This document shows positions 14,901 through 26,571 of a stretch of 64,000 nt of DNA, piece by piece; positions within the stretch are counted from its first letter, which is position 1, and every line of letters begins with the position of its first letter. The translations under genes and the position numbers were made by a program. The stretch is from Onchocerca volvulus (taxonomy: Eukaryota; Nematoda; Chromadorea; Rhabditida; Onchocercidae): NCBI GenBank assembly GCA_000499405.2, contig HG738138.1, forward strand, positions 12,145,208-12,209,207. The letters are read 5' to 3'. Under the pieces are notes generated by a model. The model worked only from the letters and a program-made list of their open reading frames with translations. It did no database searches and was not told where the DNA came from.

Positions 14901-15414
14901 ATCATCCTGAATAATTGGAAAATAATTAATACTAACTATTTGAAAATAAAAATCATGACACTAAATTTTCGAAGAATTTCAGTTGACCGAAATTGCAAGA
15001 TTATTTAGTGCAGTAGGATGGATTTCTTGAATGATTTGTGATGTGTTTAATTATCATAAAATTCCTACAATATTTAATCCATCTGTTTCTTAAACTTCAA
15101 TAATTATTTTGATATTCATAAATTTCTTACACCGATAATCTGATAATTATAAATTTCAATTGATTATCGACGAAATTTTTGCAAATGAATTTAATTTCTC
15201 ATAAATTAAATAATTGCATAAATTATCCGTAAGGAAAAAGGAAAAAGAGCTGGAAATTATAAATAATAATACCTTGCAAACAAGGAAAAAAAAATATAAT
15301 TCGAGCTTGTTGGAGCGTTTTTGAGAAATATTTTGAATGCTTGTATTGTCTATCATTGTTGTCATCTTTAGGTTGCAGATATGTCACTCCGCACAGAGCA
15401 TTGAGACGAAACAT
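3607..15414 (-). CDS. NACHT and WD40-repeat protein (NWD1/NWD2-like STAND ATPase), 29 exons
   Basis: Large STAND-class protein, about 1,626 residues, close to NWD1/NWD2 length. Exons on the minus strand: 15414-15273, 14763-14591, 14475-14376, 14181-14048, 13847-13724, 13638-13430, 13183-12894, 12707-12278, 12115-11827, 11559-11459, 11153-10967, 10735-10599, 9960-9809, 9511-9390, 9271-9115, 8781-8681, 8444-8337, 8237-8135, 8066-7964, 7783-7528, 7322-7223, 7052-6943, 6768-6640, 6363-6146, 5530-5362, 4964-4772, 4517-4429, 4235-4079, 3902-3607. The N-terminus resembles the DUF4062-like region of NWD proteins. The P-loop GNQISGKT lies near residues 364-371 and Walker B FILIDDA near 449-455. WD40 repeats fill roughly residues 860-1520, with repeated IWN/LWD blade ends, then a basic Ser/Thr-rich tail. 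ATG 15414 has a nearby in-frame upstream stop. Phases agree at every junction except 10599/9960. The C. elegans counterpart is probably T05C3.2 (from memory). The family uses NTP-dependent oligomerisation; its role here is unknown. Confidence 0.88.
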
Positions 15415-17628
15415 GGGAACTATTGATAATCACACCATGTCAACCAACCATGTGACCATAGCAACACTGGAAAAAAAAACCAAAAAAACGCGACTGCTTT
15501 CTCTTAGTTTGATTAAAAATTTTAATTAGTCATTAAAATCGCCTGATATTTCAACATATATCCAATAACGAATGCATAATTATATGGATGATGATTTAAT
15601 ATATATTAAAAAAATCTATTTATCAGTTAATTGGGAAGATTAAAAAGAATTCAAAAACTAACATTTCGTAAATTGGAAAGGTTCAAAATTTTTGATTCAT
15701 GAAAATTTTCCAAAAAGAATAATAATACTTATAAATGATAATTAAAGGAATAGTCTGTCTATCCTGCGTATCACATAATTAGCTAATGTTTTTCCTTTTT
15801 TCTTTAATAAGTAAATAATTAGTAAATTTGAACAATTTTTTCTCAGCCACCTATTTGAATACATTAAGCCAAAGTGTCAATTCATCAGTACTATATTTCA
15901 ATCTTTCCTACTGCTTGTCATCTTCTCCCAAAAAAGAAATGCAAGAAAAAAGGTTGGAGCAAAGTTTTTATGAATAAATGCTATTAACGTTCATTTTTTT
16001 TTTTTTAATTTGACCTTTGTAAAAAACAAAATAGACTAGTAAACGAATAAGCTTTCCATCAAATTTTTGTTGTTGAAAAAAAAAACGACCAATTATATGA
16101 ATAAATTCTTTTTTTTTCCCCAGAAAAAAAGAAAATCATTTGAAGAATAATCGAATAGGCTTAACATTTAACGGAACATTGAAAGAATTATTAAAATTTT
16201 ATTTTAATAATTTTTTTCTGGGAAAAAAAACGGGCTTTTTTATATATAAATGCACGAAGAATTTTAATTATAGCTTGATTGATTTAAGAACCTTACCAGA
16301 CGATGATGACGTGTTGTTTCTAACGTTTGAATAAAAATTTGCTCGAAATAATTTTGAAAAATTTTAAAAATAAATTTTCTTTCTAAATTTTATGAATTTC
16401 TATCATAAAAATTGTTAGTAAATAATATAAAAAAGATGACCAAGTAAATATTTTCATTAACTTTTTATCATACGAAATAAATTTACTTGCAATGTTCAAT
16501 ATTTTTTATAAATTAGAATTTTTTTATAAATTTTTTTTTAGCTATCATGTTGCTTAGAAAGATTTTGCTTTAAGTAAGTTTTTGGCTGAAAAATGAGTGA
16601 GAAAATTTTAAATTGAAGAAATAAAGTTTGATTAAATGGTTATTAATAGGTATAATTTCATAGGGAGAAAATTTAATAATTCTCTTTGATTCATTATCAG
16701 TTTTCTTTTTAATTCTGCATTATCTTCGAATATTGCGGTTCCAAAACTTTTATTTTTCTGATTTAGGCGAATAATGAATAATGTTAATATGAATAAATTT
16801 TTCAAAATTTTTTTTCCTTCTCTCCAACTAATTTTTCCTTTTTTATCTATTTAGCAAATTCAATTAAATCCATTTCCGAACCAGCATATTAATATTTTAA
16901 AATTCTGATTTAAATTTTGGTTAGTTGTGCAAAATTTTAAAATTATACCAGACATTAAGTTTTCTACTTATCGTTCTTCTCACCGTCATCATCATATCAC
17001 AGAAATGATTGAAAGATTTTTTTTTCGAATCATTTATGGTTTTAAAAAAAAAATCATTAGTACTATAATCACTGTATCGCATAATTTAAATAATTCATTG
17101 CTTATATTTCAAATTTTGGAGATTTTCCAAAATATTAAGAAAAATGAATTTTCAAAAATGTTATAATTGCATCATTGTTACAACAAAATTATCAGATTAT
17201 TTGGAATGTTTCACATATTCATCATCGAAACAAACTGCTGAATCTTTACTGATAAAAGCATTAGTATGTAAATTTAGCAAAGCGACTTTCTAAAATTCGA
17301 TTCCTTTTTCCTCTAATCATTCCCCCTTTGATCACCCAACTGGAAATTACGTATTGATTTATAACTATAGGAAATGATTTTAAAAAATATCATGGAGATC
17401 TTAATTAAAATACCATGTTTTAGAAAAAAATTACCAAATATAAGCAGGAAATGAGAATTTTCAGTAAAAACAATCGACTTAAATCAAAAAATCAGTTTAA
17501 AATTCTCCAAAATTCGTCAATAAATTTTGAATTGAGCACTAATGTTAAAATAAAATCATCTTTTAAACACTGCAACTTGCAAGTTTTTTTCTTCCTCCCT
17601 CTTGTATCTTGTAAGTTCGAAATTTATA

Positions 17629-17631
<3 letters not shown>

Positions 17632-17702
<71 letters not shown>
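17632..17702. repeat. Two adjacent poly(A) tracts of about 33 bases
   Basis: Two runs of about 33 A are separated by a short TTTAT-type interruption. The run lengths may not be exact because assemblies often collapse or expand such tracts. Confidence 0.85.
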
Positions 17703-17703
<1 letters not shown>

Positions 17704-18827
17704 AGAACTCAAATTGGTGTTCCTAAAAAATTTTTTTTACAAACCCATAAAAATCTAATAGATAAAATAAAATGGAGTTTTTTTTTTTCTGAACTTCTTT
17801 TCTTTGGTCCATTTTATTTTTCATTCTGAACGATTATGATTCATTCGTTTTTTTTTTCTGATCTATTTTACTATAATGTTTAATTTAATGCTTAACTTTA
17901 TAAAATTCTTGTGTTATAATTGGAATTTTTCATTTTTCTGAATTTATTCAAATAAATAAATTTCTAACAATTATTTCATTCCCTCTCTGTATCTGTTGTT
18001 GTAAATAGAAATTATAATTTTGGTGGAATTTTCTTTCTTCTTTCAAATATATAATCAATATGAATGAATAAATGGATAAAATTTCATGAAATAGAACAAA
18101 AAAAAAAAGAAAAAAAACAGTAACAACAATAACAACATCAAATTTTGTTCCTTTCAGATCTTTCCATAGAGTTATTTTCAGTCATTTAAAAATAAGAATA
18201 AAACTGAACTAGGTTGCTTTCTATTAATCCTCCTCCTTTTTTTTTGCTCAGTTTTCTTCATCATCTTCAAATTTTCATTTTTCCATTCCTCCAATCATCC
18301 TATCTACCCTTTACAATAGTCTTCAAGTTGCTTAGTGCTTGCTTGAACAGTGTAATGAACTTGAAGCAGCTGTCAAAAATTTTTTCACAAATTATTTTTC
18401 CTCACAAACTTCAAAATGCTTAGCTGCCTTGTAGCTGCTTTTTATCAATTCGCACTATTCTTCTTCTATTTCTTCTATTTCCTTTTCAAGTAAGCTAATC
18501 ATTTTGTTTTTGTTTTTAATTTTCTCACTTCTTACTTCTTACTGTGGAATTTTGAGTTCTTCTTTTACTTCCTTCCCATTTAAATCCCGTCCAATAAGTT
18601 TTACTAAATGAAGTCAATCAAATTTCATATGATAAGCATTTTGAACATTTGTCTGTCATACTATACAATAAGCAATAATACGTTGATGAACTGGTAATTT
18701 GCACTGGATACTGTAAGCTCGTAAAATAGTGCTTCGTCTCGTTGTTTATGCAAAAAATTTTGAATTAAAATGTCCAACTAGTTTTTCATTTTAAATGATA
18801 CAAAAATCGTTAATAATAGTAATAATA

Positions 18828-19323
18828 ATAATAATAATAATAGCAGTAACAATAATGTATCACTTGTTGCATTATTATTATTATGAATATTAACTTAGGC
18901 TCACATATGTTATATTTATCATTACAAGCCTAATTACTGGTCCGAAATATTTTTTGCTAAAATGATTTAAAGAAGCTGTCAATATCACAAGATTTAATAA
19001 TTTGACTTCATCTAATAGTTTCATGGAAGAACTGCATGTTTCAAAAATCAAATAATGTTGTTAAAAACAAGCATTTCTCCTGTTATCTTGCATATGTTAA
19101 CTTTTAGCATATAATTTACATCATATGAATTAAACAATATCTAAAAATTACATTGTTATATTATCTAATTGACAGCTTCTTTAAATCATTTTATCAAAAA
19201 ATATTTCGTACCAGTAATTAGGCTTGTAATGATAAATATAACATATGTGAGCCTAAGTTAATATTCATAATAATAATAATGCAACAAGTGATACATTATT
19301 GTTACTGCTATTATTATTATTAT
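18828..19323. repeat. Near-perfect inverted repeat, 156-bp arms, 184-bp spacer
   Basis: The left arm (18828-18983) is the reverse complement of the right arm (19168-19323) with only two mismatches seen, at the GGTCCG/GGTACG and TTGCTA/TTGATA positions. The outer ends are (AAT)n/(ATT)n arrays. The inner ends finish with GCTGTCAAT, beyond which homology stops. The 184-bp spacer holds no recognisable ORF. Transcribed, the element would fold into a long hairpin. It could be a foldback or MITE-type transposon remnant, a recent inverted duplication, or a palindrome assembly artefact. No transposase was seen. Confidence 0.92.
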
Positions 19324-19635
19324 CCAATTATTTCTATTGTCACAGAAAGTCGATTTAAAATTTAGGTCCATTCAAAAGTTAACTTTAGGTCTTAAAATTG
19401 TATAAAATATTAAAACTACTTAATTTGGAATTTCACAAGTAGTAAAAGTTTCGGTTTGAAACAATTAAGAATAGAAAGGACAGTAATTAAGTGCATTTGT
19501 TTATATATACATTTTAACCTGATTTGTCCGTTCCCAATTTGATATGAATTAAATTAATTGATGAATTTTCTTCCATAATCATATAGGTTATAATAGAAGT
19601 AAGAAATAGAAATTCATTAAAACAATTACTCGAAG

Positions 19636-19639
<4 letters not shown>

Positions 19640-19692
<53 letters not shown>
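19640..19692. repeat. Poly(A) tract of about 53 bases
   Basis: An almost uninterrupted A run lies just right of the inverted repeat. It could be the tail of an old retroposed copy or simple slippage expansion; I saw no body of a retroelement to its left. Confidence 0.85.
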
Positions 19693-19694
<2 letters not shown>

Positions 19695-20052
19695 AAAACA
19701 CAGCAAAACAAAACAAAAGCATATTATTATTTCCCTAATAATAGTCTATTTCCTCCGATTACATCCTACTAATGAATTAATTATAAGAAAAACTCATCCC
19801 TTATTTATTTCCTCGTCATTCCATTCTATCTTCCATCACGAGAAACTAATTAACTTTTCAATTGTGATAGAAATGGGGCTGTTCAAGAATTTCAATGATT
19901 TTTTGAAAAATAAAACTTTTTATTATCAAATCATCCACCAGAAATATAAAATCATATTTAAATTATTACTCTTTTTTAATTAAAAAATTCAAACATATAA
20001 GTATAGAATGCCTACATAGAAAAAGAATATTATCAATTGATAAATGGAATTT

Positions 20053-20169
20053 TTAAACGAGCGGCAGATTAAGATCGCCATTCTTTTTTGTTTTTGACCT
20101 GTAATTTGCTAAATTTACTGGTGATGCATTGAAAGGTTGCAAAGGTTCATTCTCAAAGCTTCCGGCCAT
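20053..20169 (-). CDS. Possible small ORF, 38 residues, unknown
   Basis: A minus-strand frame runs from ATG at 20169 to TAA at 20053. Its composition is unlike the Phe/Ile/Lys noise around it: it begins MAGSFENEPLQPFNASPV and ends in a basic stretch followed by LNLPLV. Just upstream is a T-rich stretch ending CAAG, which could be a trans-splice acceptor. It lies head-to-head with the plus-strand exon at 20477. It might be a short peptide gene, an exon of a longer minus-strand gene, or chance. An internal GT inside the frame could also act as a donor. I do not recognise it. Confidence 0.35.
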   Translation of the reverse strand: MAGSFENEPLQPFNASPVNLANYRSKTKKNGDLNLPLV

Positions 20170-20476
20170 CTTCTTGAAAAATGAAAGATATGATGATAAT
20201 AGCGGGAAAATTTTCTAAAGCTCTTTTTTTTTTTTCTTGCTTGAAAGAAATGTGAATGTGAAAGTGTGAAAATAGATTGGTTGAATATTAAGAATAAAGT
20301 TAGCTAAAAAATTATTCTAAAATATAATCCTAAATCAATAAATTGTATGAATTCTTCATGTTTCAGCCATTTCTAATTTTATAAATTATCTCAATTTAGT
20401 CATAGATCAATAATTTTGGGAAAGAGGGACTAGTTATTACTGTATTACAGTATTACAGATCTTTACTGTATTACAG

Positions 20477-23400
20477 AGGAAAGCCGGAATGGCAGAAAAT
20501 TGGAAATGTTGAACGCTGTACGACGAACAACTGCTGTTTGCACAATCCAAGAGTGCAAGCGGATATTTCATCGTCAGTTAGTTCGAAGCCAACTGAAAAT
20601 ATTCAGACAAACAATGGCCAAACTAATATCATGAAAACAGGAGTTAGCTGGCGAGAAAATAAACAAACAACAGCAACAACAACTCCAATAACAATGTCAT
20701 CAAAGTTTCAAATTTTTCAAACAATGAATTCATGTCAACAACTAAGCAAACAGTATGCCGACAAAACAGTACGAATATTTCGGTATTTATGTAGCGCCTT
20801 TTACAGTATCCTGGAATCTGTTAGTACCAATATAGTGTATTTCATCGCATGTCTCTATTCGTTTATCTACGAGTGGCTTATTAGCGCAGGAAATTCGACG
20901 ACTACTTTCGGAACATCATCAGCAAGTATCCGCAACCAGAAACAAATGCAAAAAACGATTGGTGAAATGACTGCTGAAGAAGTTAAGGCAGAATTACAAC
21001 GACAATATCATCACCATCAGGAACAACAACAATCTTCTTCAGCAGGTAATTACATTAAATTTATCAGAGTTCATTCAGATTTGTAAATTTTGATCATTAA
21101 AAAACATTTATCTATTTAACAGATATTTTTTGATATCTTTTTTAAAAAAATTCGAAAAAATCTGAAAATTTAGATGACAATATTTGTTTTTCTGAAATAG
21201 AAATCAAGAAAAAAAATTCGTATTGAAAATAGGACATACGTGGATTTTTGTAGAATTTCGAATAGTTAATGCAAAATTTCACATTTTCAAGAAGAAAAAA
21301 AGGACTTTTACATGAACTTTAAAGGATTTTATTTATTTTTATATGAACTTCAAAGATTTTAGTTGCTCAAACACGACATGGAAACTATAATTGTTTAAAT
21401 TTAAAAATTACTTTTTGAGCAAAATTTCTCCTGCTCAAAGGTCAAAAAAGTGAAACTTTTTTTTTTTTCAGATGCAAAGATGATTTTCCAGAAATGGTCA
21501 CCGGTTGAACAACCAGTTGTCGAACCGGTAGAATTTTATTCTAGGAAGCATTACAAGGGATTTTAACAGGCCTATTTTAGAAAATTCAGTGATATCCTCA
21601 AACCACCACCACCACTGCCATCAGCATTTTCTGTTTATCTTTCATTACTAATTTTTAAAACAGTGATATCATCAACAAGCACAAAAGATGGCGAAAAAGT
21701 TTATCCTTCAACTCCACGACGTCATCATAAATTAATTCACTAATTTAATTCGTTATTTAAAACCTAAATATTTAAATAATTTTTTTTTTATACAGTCCAT
21801 ATTTTTCTATTTAAATAAGCATAAAAGAAATGTCTGGTTTAAGAAATGAAATTTGGCCAAGTTTAGACAGTATTCAAAACTTTTTGACAAATATGCACGG
21901 TTCTAAGTTTTTTGTTACTTAAAAGAAGATAGTAGAGATCAAATAATGTTGGAATATGACGTGGCAATGTTATAGAAAGTTTAATAAAGTTAAGAATGTA
22001 CAGCATTTATTCTTAGACTGAGGTTAAAGGTCCGAACTATCTTATGATTATTCAGATAGAGAATTAAGCGAAATGATTTGATAATTGGACTGATAAACTT
22101 GATGATTTATAATACACTTATAACTGATAAGCTAATTATGAAAAAGTAACCAAGGCGATCAGGTATATGATTAGCAATTATTTCTTTTTTTTTTAATTTC
22201 TAGAGTTTTCATAAATTTTTGAGGCACATTCATTCCTAAATTATGTAAGTAATTATTGATTTCATGGAAAATTACCGAACAAAATTATAGGTACCACCAA
22301 AAGGTGGTATTGCTGTTTTACCACTCGATATCATGGCTGAAGCTCATGCTCGGGTCAAACAACGTGAGCAAAGACTGAGTGAGCAAAATGCCGAACCACA
22401 GGAGGTAAACTTATCCTGACTAAATTTACGCTATTTCTATCAATTTTCCATCGATTGCTGTGAAACTGAGACCTTAGGTCGGAATGAAATCCATTTCATT
22501 TCAATTTTCTAAAATTAGTTTATTCTAAATTCATTAAACATTTATTACTCGCATTATGCTAAATCCTAAAGTCTTAATGATAAGAATTATCTAGTAATTT
22601 CTTATCATATTATGATCCAAGAAAGATACGGCACTTTTTCAAGGAATTATTACAAGTAATTTGCTTGTAGAATAACGAGATGAACACAGATTGGACAGTG
22701 ACAAGTAAGAGATTTGTACCTTTCAAATGGAAAACGCCAACATCAAATGTAGAAGAGAAATCTACGGTTGCGAATCAAGAAAACGAAGATGATGAAATAT
22801 TGAAGTCAGTAAGGCGGAATATTGTTTCCAGGATAAGTCGACCATCTGATCAGGATGCTCAATTTATCTTCCGTGCATCTACGCATCAAAATATACCGTA
22901 CGTGTTATGTTATTACGTTACGCATCAAAATGTCCGAAGCGATTCTGACGTGCAAATCAAGAATCGTTTGACGCTGGTGTAGGAGCGAAAGCCTAATCGA
23001 ACAATCTAGTAGCTGATTCCCTCTAAAGTTTCTCTCAGGATAGCTGGAGTACGTAATGAAGCTGTTGTATACAGTAAAGCGAATGAACAAATGAGAAGTA
23101 AGATCAATAATTGAAAAAAATTTCAGATCAAATCATTTACCAAATGGTAATTTTTTAATGGGTCGAAGTGTTTTTTCACCAGTACGAGAAGCAGAAGAGA
23201 TGCGTGATCGAGTAAATCGACGGATGACAGAAACTCCTCCAGAAAGTCTTTTCGGTTCACGCTTAAATACGCCTCTCGATGATTTTTCTATGACATTGCA
23301 TGTAAATACACCACTCGAAACAACCTTAGATTCGCATACGGATTTTTATTCCGGTTATCCAACAAGTTGTTCACATTCACAATCTCGAATTCAAACTGTC

Positions 23401-26400
23401 TTTTCGCCTTCACCTGCTAAGCAAATGCATTCTCCGAGGTAAGTGAGAAATTAATTATTAAAATTACTTACATGAAAATTTTAAATTGCATTTTTACATT
23501 TTCTATCTTTTCGTATGTCTCAATAAATTTGTTAATTGTCTTGTTTCAAAGATTATAAAATAAGAAGGATTACAAGATAATATTTCCAAAATTGCTTACT
23601 AATATTTCAATTTGTACTTACTAAATTTTTCTAGTACATTTCATTTCGAAAAAAGAGGATGAAAAAAAAAATAAAGTCTAAGGTTCTAGCTATTTGCTTT
23701 ATAATATCTTTAGCCGACTTCCAACAAATACAACTTATTGAGTACGTTCATTCTATTTAGTAATTGAAAGTTTCGAATCTAATTACCCAAAACTGCTCGA
23801 GAAACTTTACAGGAGGGATGAAAATGGAATAAATATGTTAAGACAACGTTCGAGAACAGTGGAACCTCGATTAGCAGAAGGAACTGTAAAAACTCTTACC
23901 AGGTAACATTTTCTTCTTTTCTTATTTTTGAAATGTTATTAGGACAGCATGCAATGATGTAGAATGAATTGAATTTTCATTATTCTTTTTTTTTTTTAAT
24001 TTTTAAGAAGACTTTTTTACAAAAGCTTACCTAGTAAGAGCTTTTAGAAAATTAACAATGAACAATGAAAAAAAAAAGTCTTAATTTACGGTATGCGATT
24101 TGTTTCGGTGTGTTAAAAAAAATTAAAATGAATTTCTCCCTTTCAAAATTTATTTTCAGTAAACTGATATGAAATCTAAAAATGACACTTTAATAAAGTA
24201 TTTAAAAACATTCTATCTATTTTTAATTATATAATGAGTGAAAAATTTTGAAGCGAAATATAAGAATTCAAATTAAGTTTAAACATTTAATAGAAAGAAA
24301 AAATATACTGCCATAAATTGACAACAAGAAAAAATTTTTTTAAGTTTTTGAAAATTCAACAAATAAACAATTGATGAAGTTGGTTTTTTCATTTAACCAG
24401 AAAATGCTGGAAAACGCGACTGTTTTGTATTTATAGAATTTTTTATTATTCGTTGAAAATTAATTTTTTTTTTTGATTGGCTTAAAAAGCAAGAACTGTG
24501 ACTAAAATTTTATTTTTCGAATTGAAATTCAGAAACTGAATAGCTCAATAAATTCATAAAGTCAGAGTTCTGCAAAGATTCTGACTATGCACTTTCTCGA
24601 TATTTTTAAGAAAAAAAAAAAAAAAAACTAAGAAATCAGCAGTTTGAGACCTAAAATATCATACGAAGAGGAACATCATTTTCGAAATAATTCTGACTTA
24701 CATCAAAGCTGAAATTTTCAAAAAAAAATCTGAACTCATTCTCGATAATATTTCTTGTTGTGAGAACACTTTTTTTCGTTTTTTTTCAGAAAAGCTGCTA
24801 ATATAGAAGGATTAAAATTCCTTTTTTTTTTCCTTAAATTTTATTGTTGCTTATGTACATTATGGTAATGGCTTATAAACTCTTTAAAGACTGAAAAAGA
24901 TTCAAAAAAAAAAAGAAAAAAGCGATTTGAATTTGATTTACATTCTGAATTTTGCAATTTAAAGGTTAGTCATAGTTTAAAAATTTGATTAAAAATTTTC
25001 TGCATTTCACTGAAATGAAGAAAAAAAAAAAAGCGTGATAAATTTTATCCATCTACGAATAGCATGCATGAGAATTTCTCGAAATCGATTCTAACTAAAT
25101 TGCTCATACTTATTCAACTGACAATGAGTATTTGTTCATAACTTTCAAAAAACTCCGAAGCTTTAAAGTTTGCTTAGAAAATTTGACCTTACATCTATAG
25201 CTCATATGTGATGATATCGTATAAAATAAATGACAATATTTTATTATCCAAGAAAGTTAATGGAATATTAAATAGAAATAGGCTGAATGGTTGCTATCGT
25301 GAACTTTCATTTAGCATGCTAATAAATTTAGTTATTTTCAATTTCATGTCACTATCAAGAATATCTAACCAAAAATAAAAAAAAAAAAGTAAAGGTTTTA
25401 AAGCTATCTACTTTCTTTCTTTTAGAATTTTCAATTTCATTTTCTTTCAATTTTTTATTTACTTAAGAGAAAAAAACTAATATACTTGGCCATGAAAATA
25501 TTGAACTTGACTTATAATACAAATTTCCTCACTAAATGAATTATTTAATGAAAAATGTTCAATTTTAGACAATGGCCACCTCAAAGTAATGCATCTGGTG
25601 TATACGTAGCTAAAGATAATTGGAATATGATTCCTACTGAAATTGTTTCCTGTCGTAGTAAGTTTTTCTTTTGTTTTGTCTTTAAATATGCTTTATATTA
25701 TTAATCTGTTGTCAAATTTTTGCACTATTAGAAGTTCAATTTTCAAAAAAAAAAGGAAAATTAATTGAAAAATATTAATCTGACATCTGGGATTACGCGT
25801 ATCAAATATGTTATATATTTATTTGCTTAAATTTTTCTTTTATTTTGAACTTCCGCATTTTAACATTGCAATTGATTCGGATGTATATAAATATGCTTTT
25901 ACTTATCACTAATTTAATATAATTGAAAAATCTACGATAACATTACTGATTACTAAAAAATAACACAGTTGTGATAAATGAATATTGTTTATACATAAGT
26001 GTGCATTCATAGATAAGCATTTTTGTGCAAATATGTTGATATATGTATGCAAGGATAATATAAATAATATATTGAATGGATAACGAATTACAATGAATTC
26101 TAAATATGGATAATGAATTATAATCAATTATAAATCCACACATTTATTGCCTCCTAATTTCAGCTTCTAAACTTTGAACATTTCTTTTTCAACTTTTAGG
26201 TTTGTATGTTTTGTCATTTCGGAGAAAAGACGATAATAGTCTCGACCATATTTTTGCGTTTTTTTTTTTTTCCCGATGAGCTTACATGTGGTTGGTTGGT
26301 CTACCAAATATTCAAAGATATTTTCGGATGTATCCTGTTTATCTGATATTTCACTTCCTCTTATTTTTCTCACTACTAAGAGCAAGCTGTCATTTTCAGG

Positions 26401-26520
26401 AATGAAGTTTCTTTTTTTTTTTTTTTCAAAATTGTTCTCAAAAAACTTCCTGCTGCTTTATTTTACATTTACACTATTGCTGATTGATAAATTCGTTATA
26501 AATTCACACAGACACACACA

Positions 26521-26571
<51 letters not shown>

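Larger units (their letters stand above)
15415..20052. other. Intergenic region with simple repeats and a large inverted repeat
   Basis: This region lies between the minus-strand NACHT-WD40 gene and the plus-strand gene whose first recognised exon begins at 20477. It contains two long A tracts near 17632-17702, another near 19640-19692, (AAT)n arrays, and the inverted repeat listed separately. Unrecognised 5' exons or the promoter of the plus-strand gene may lie here. No open frame has convincing coding composition. Confidence 0.55.

Noticed and set aside
19640..19692. Poly(A) tail of a non-LTR retrotransposon
   Set aside because: No reverse transcriptase or other element body is visible to the left; simple tract expansion is enough to explain it.
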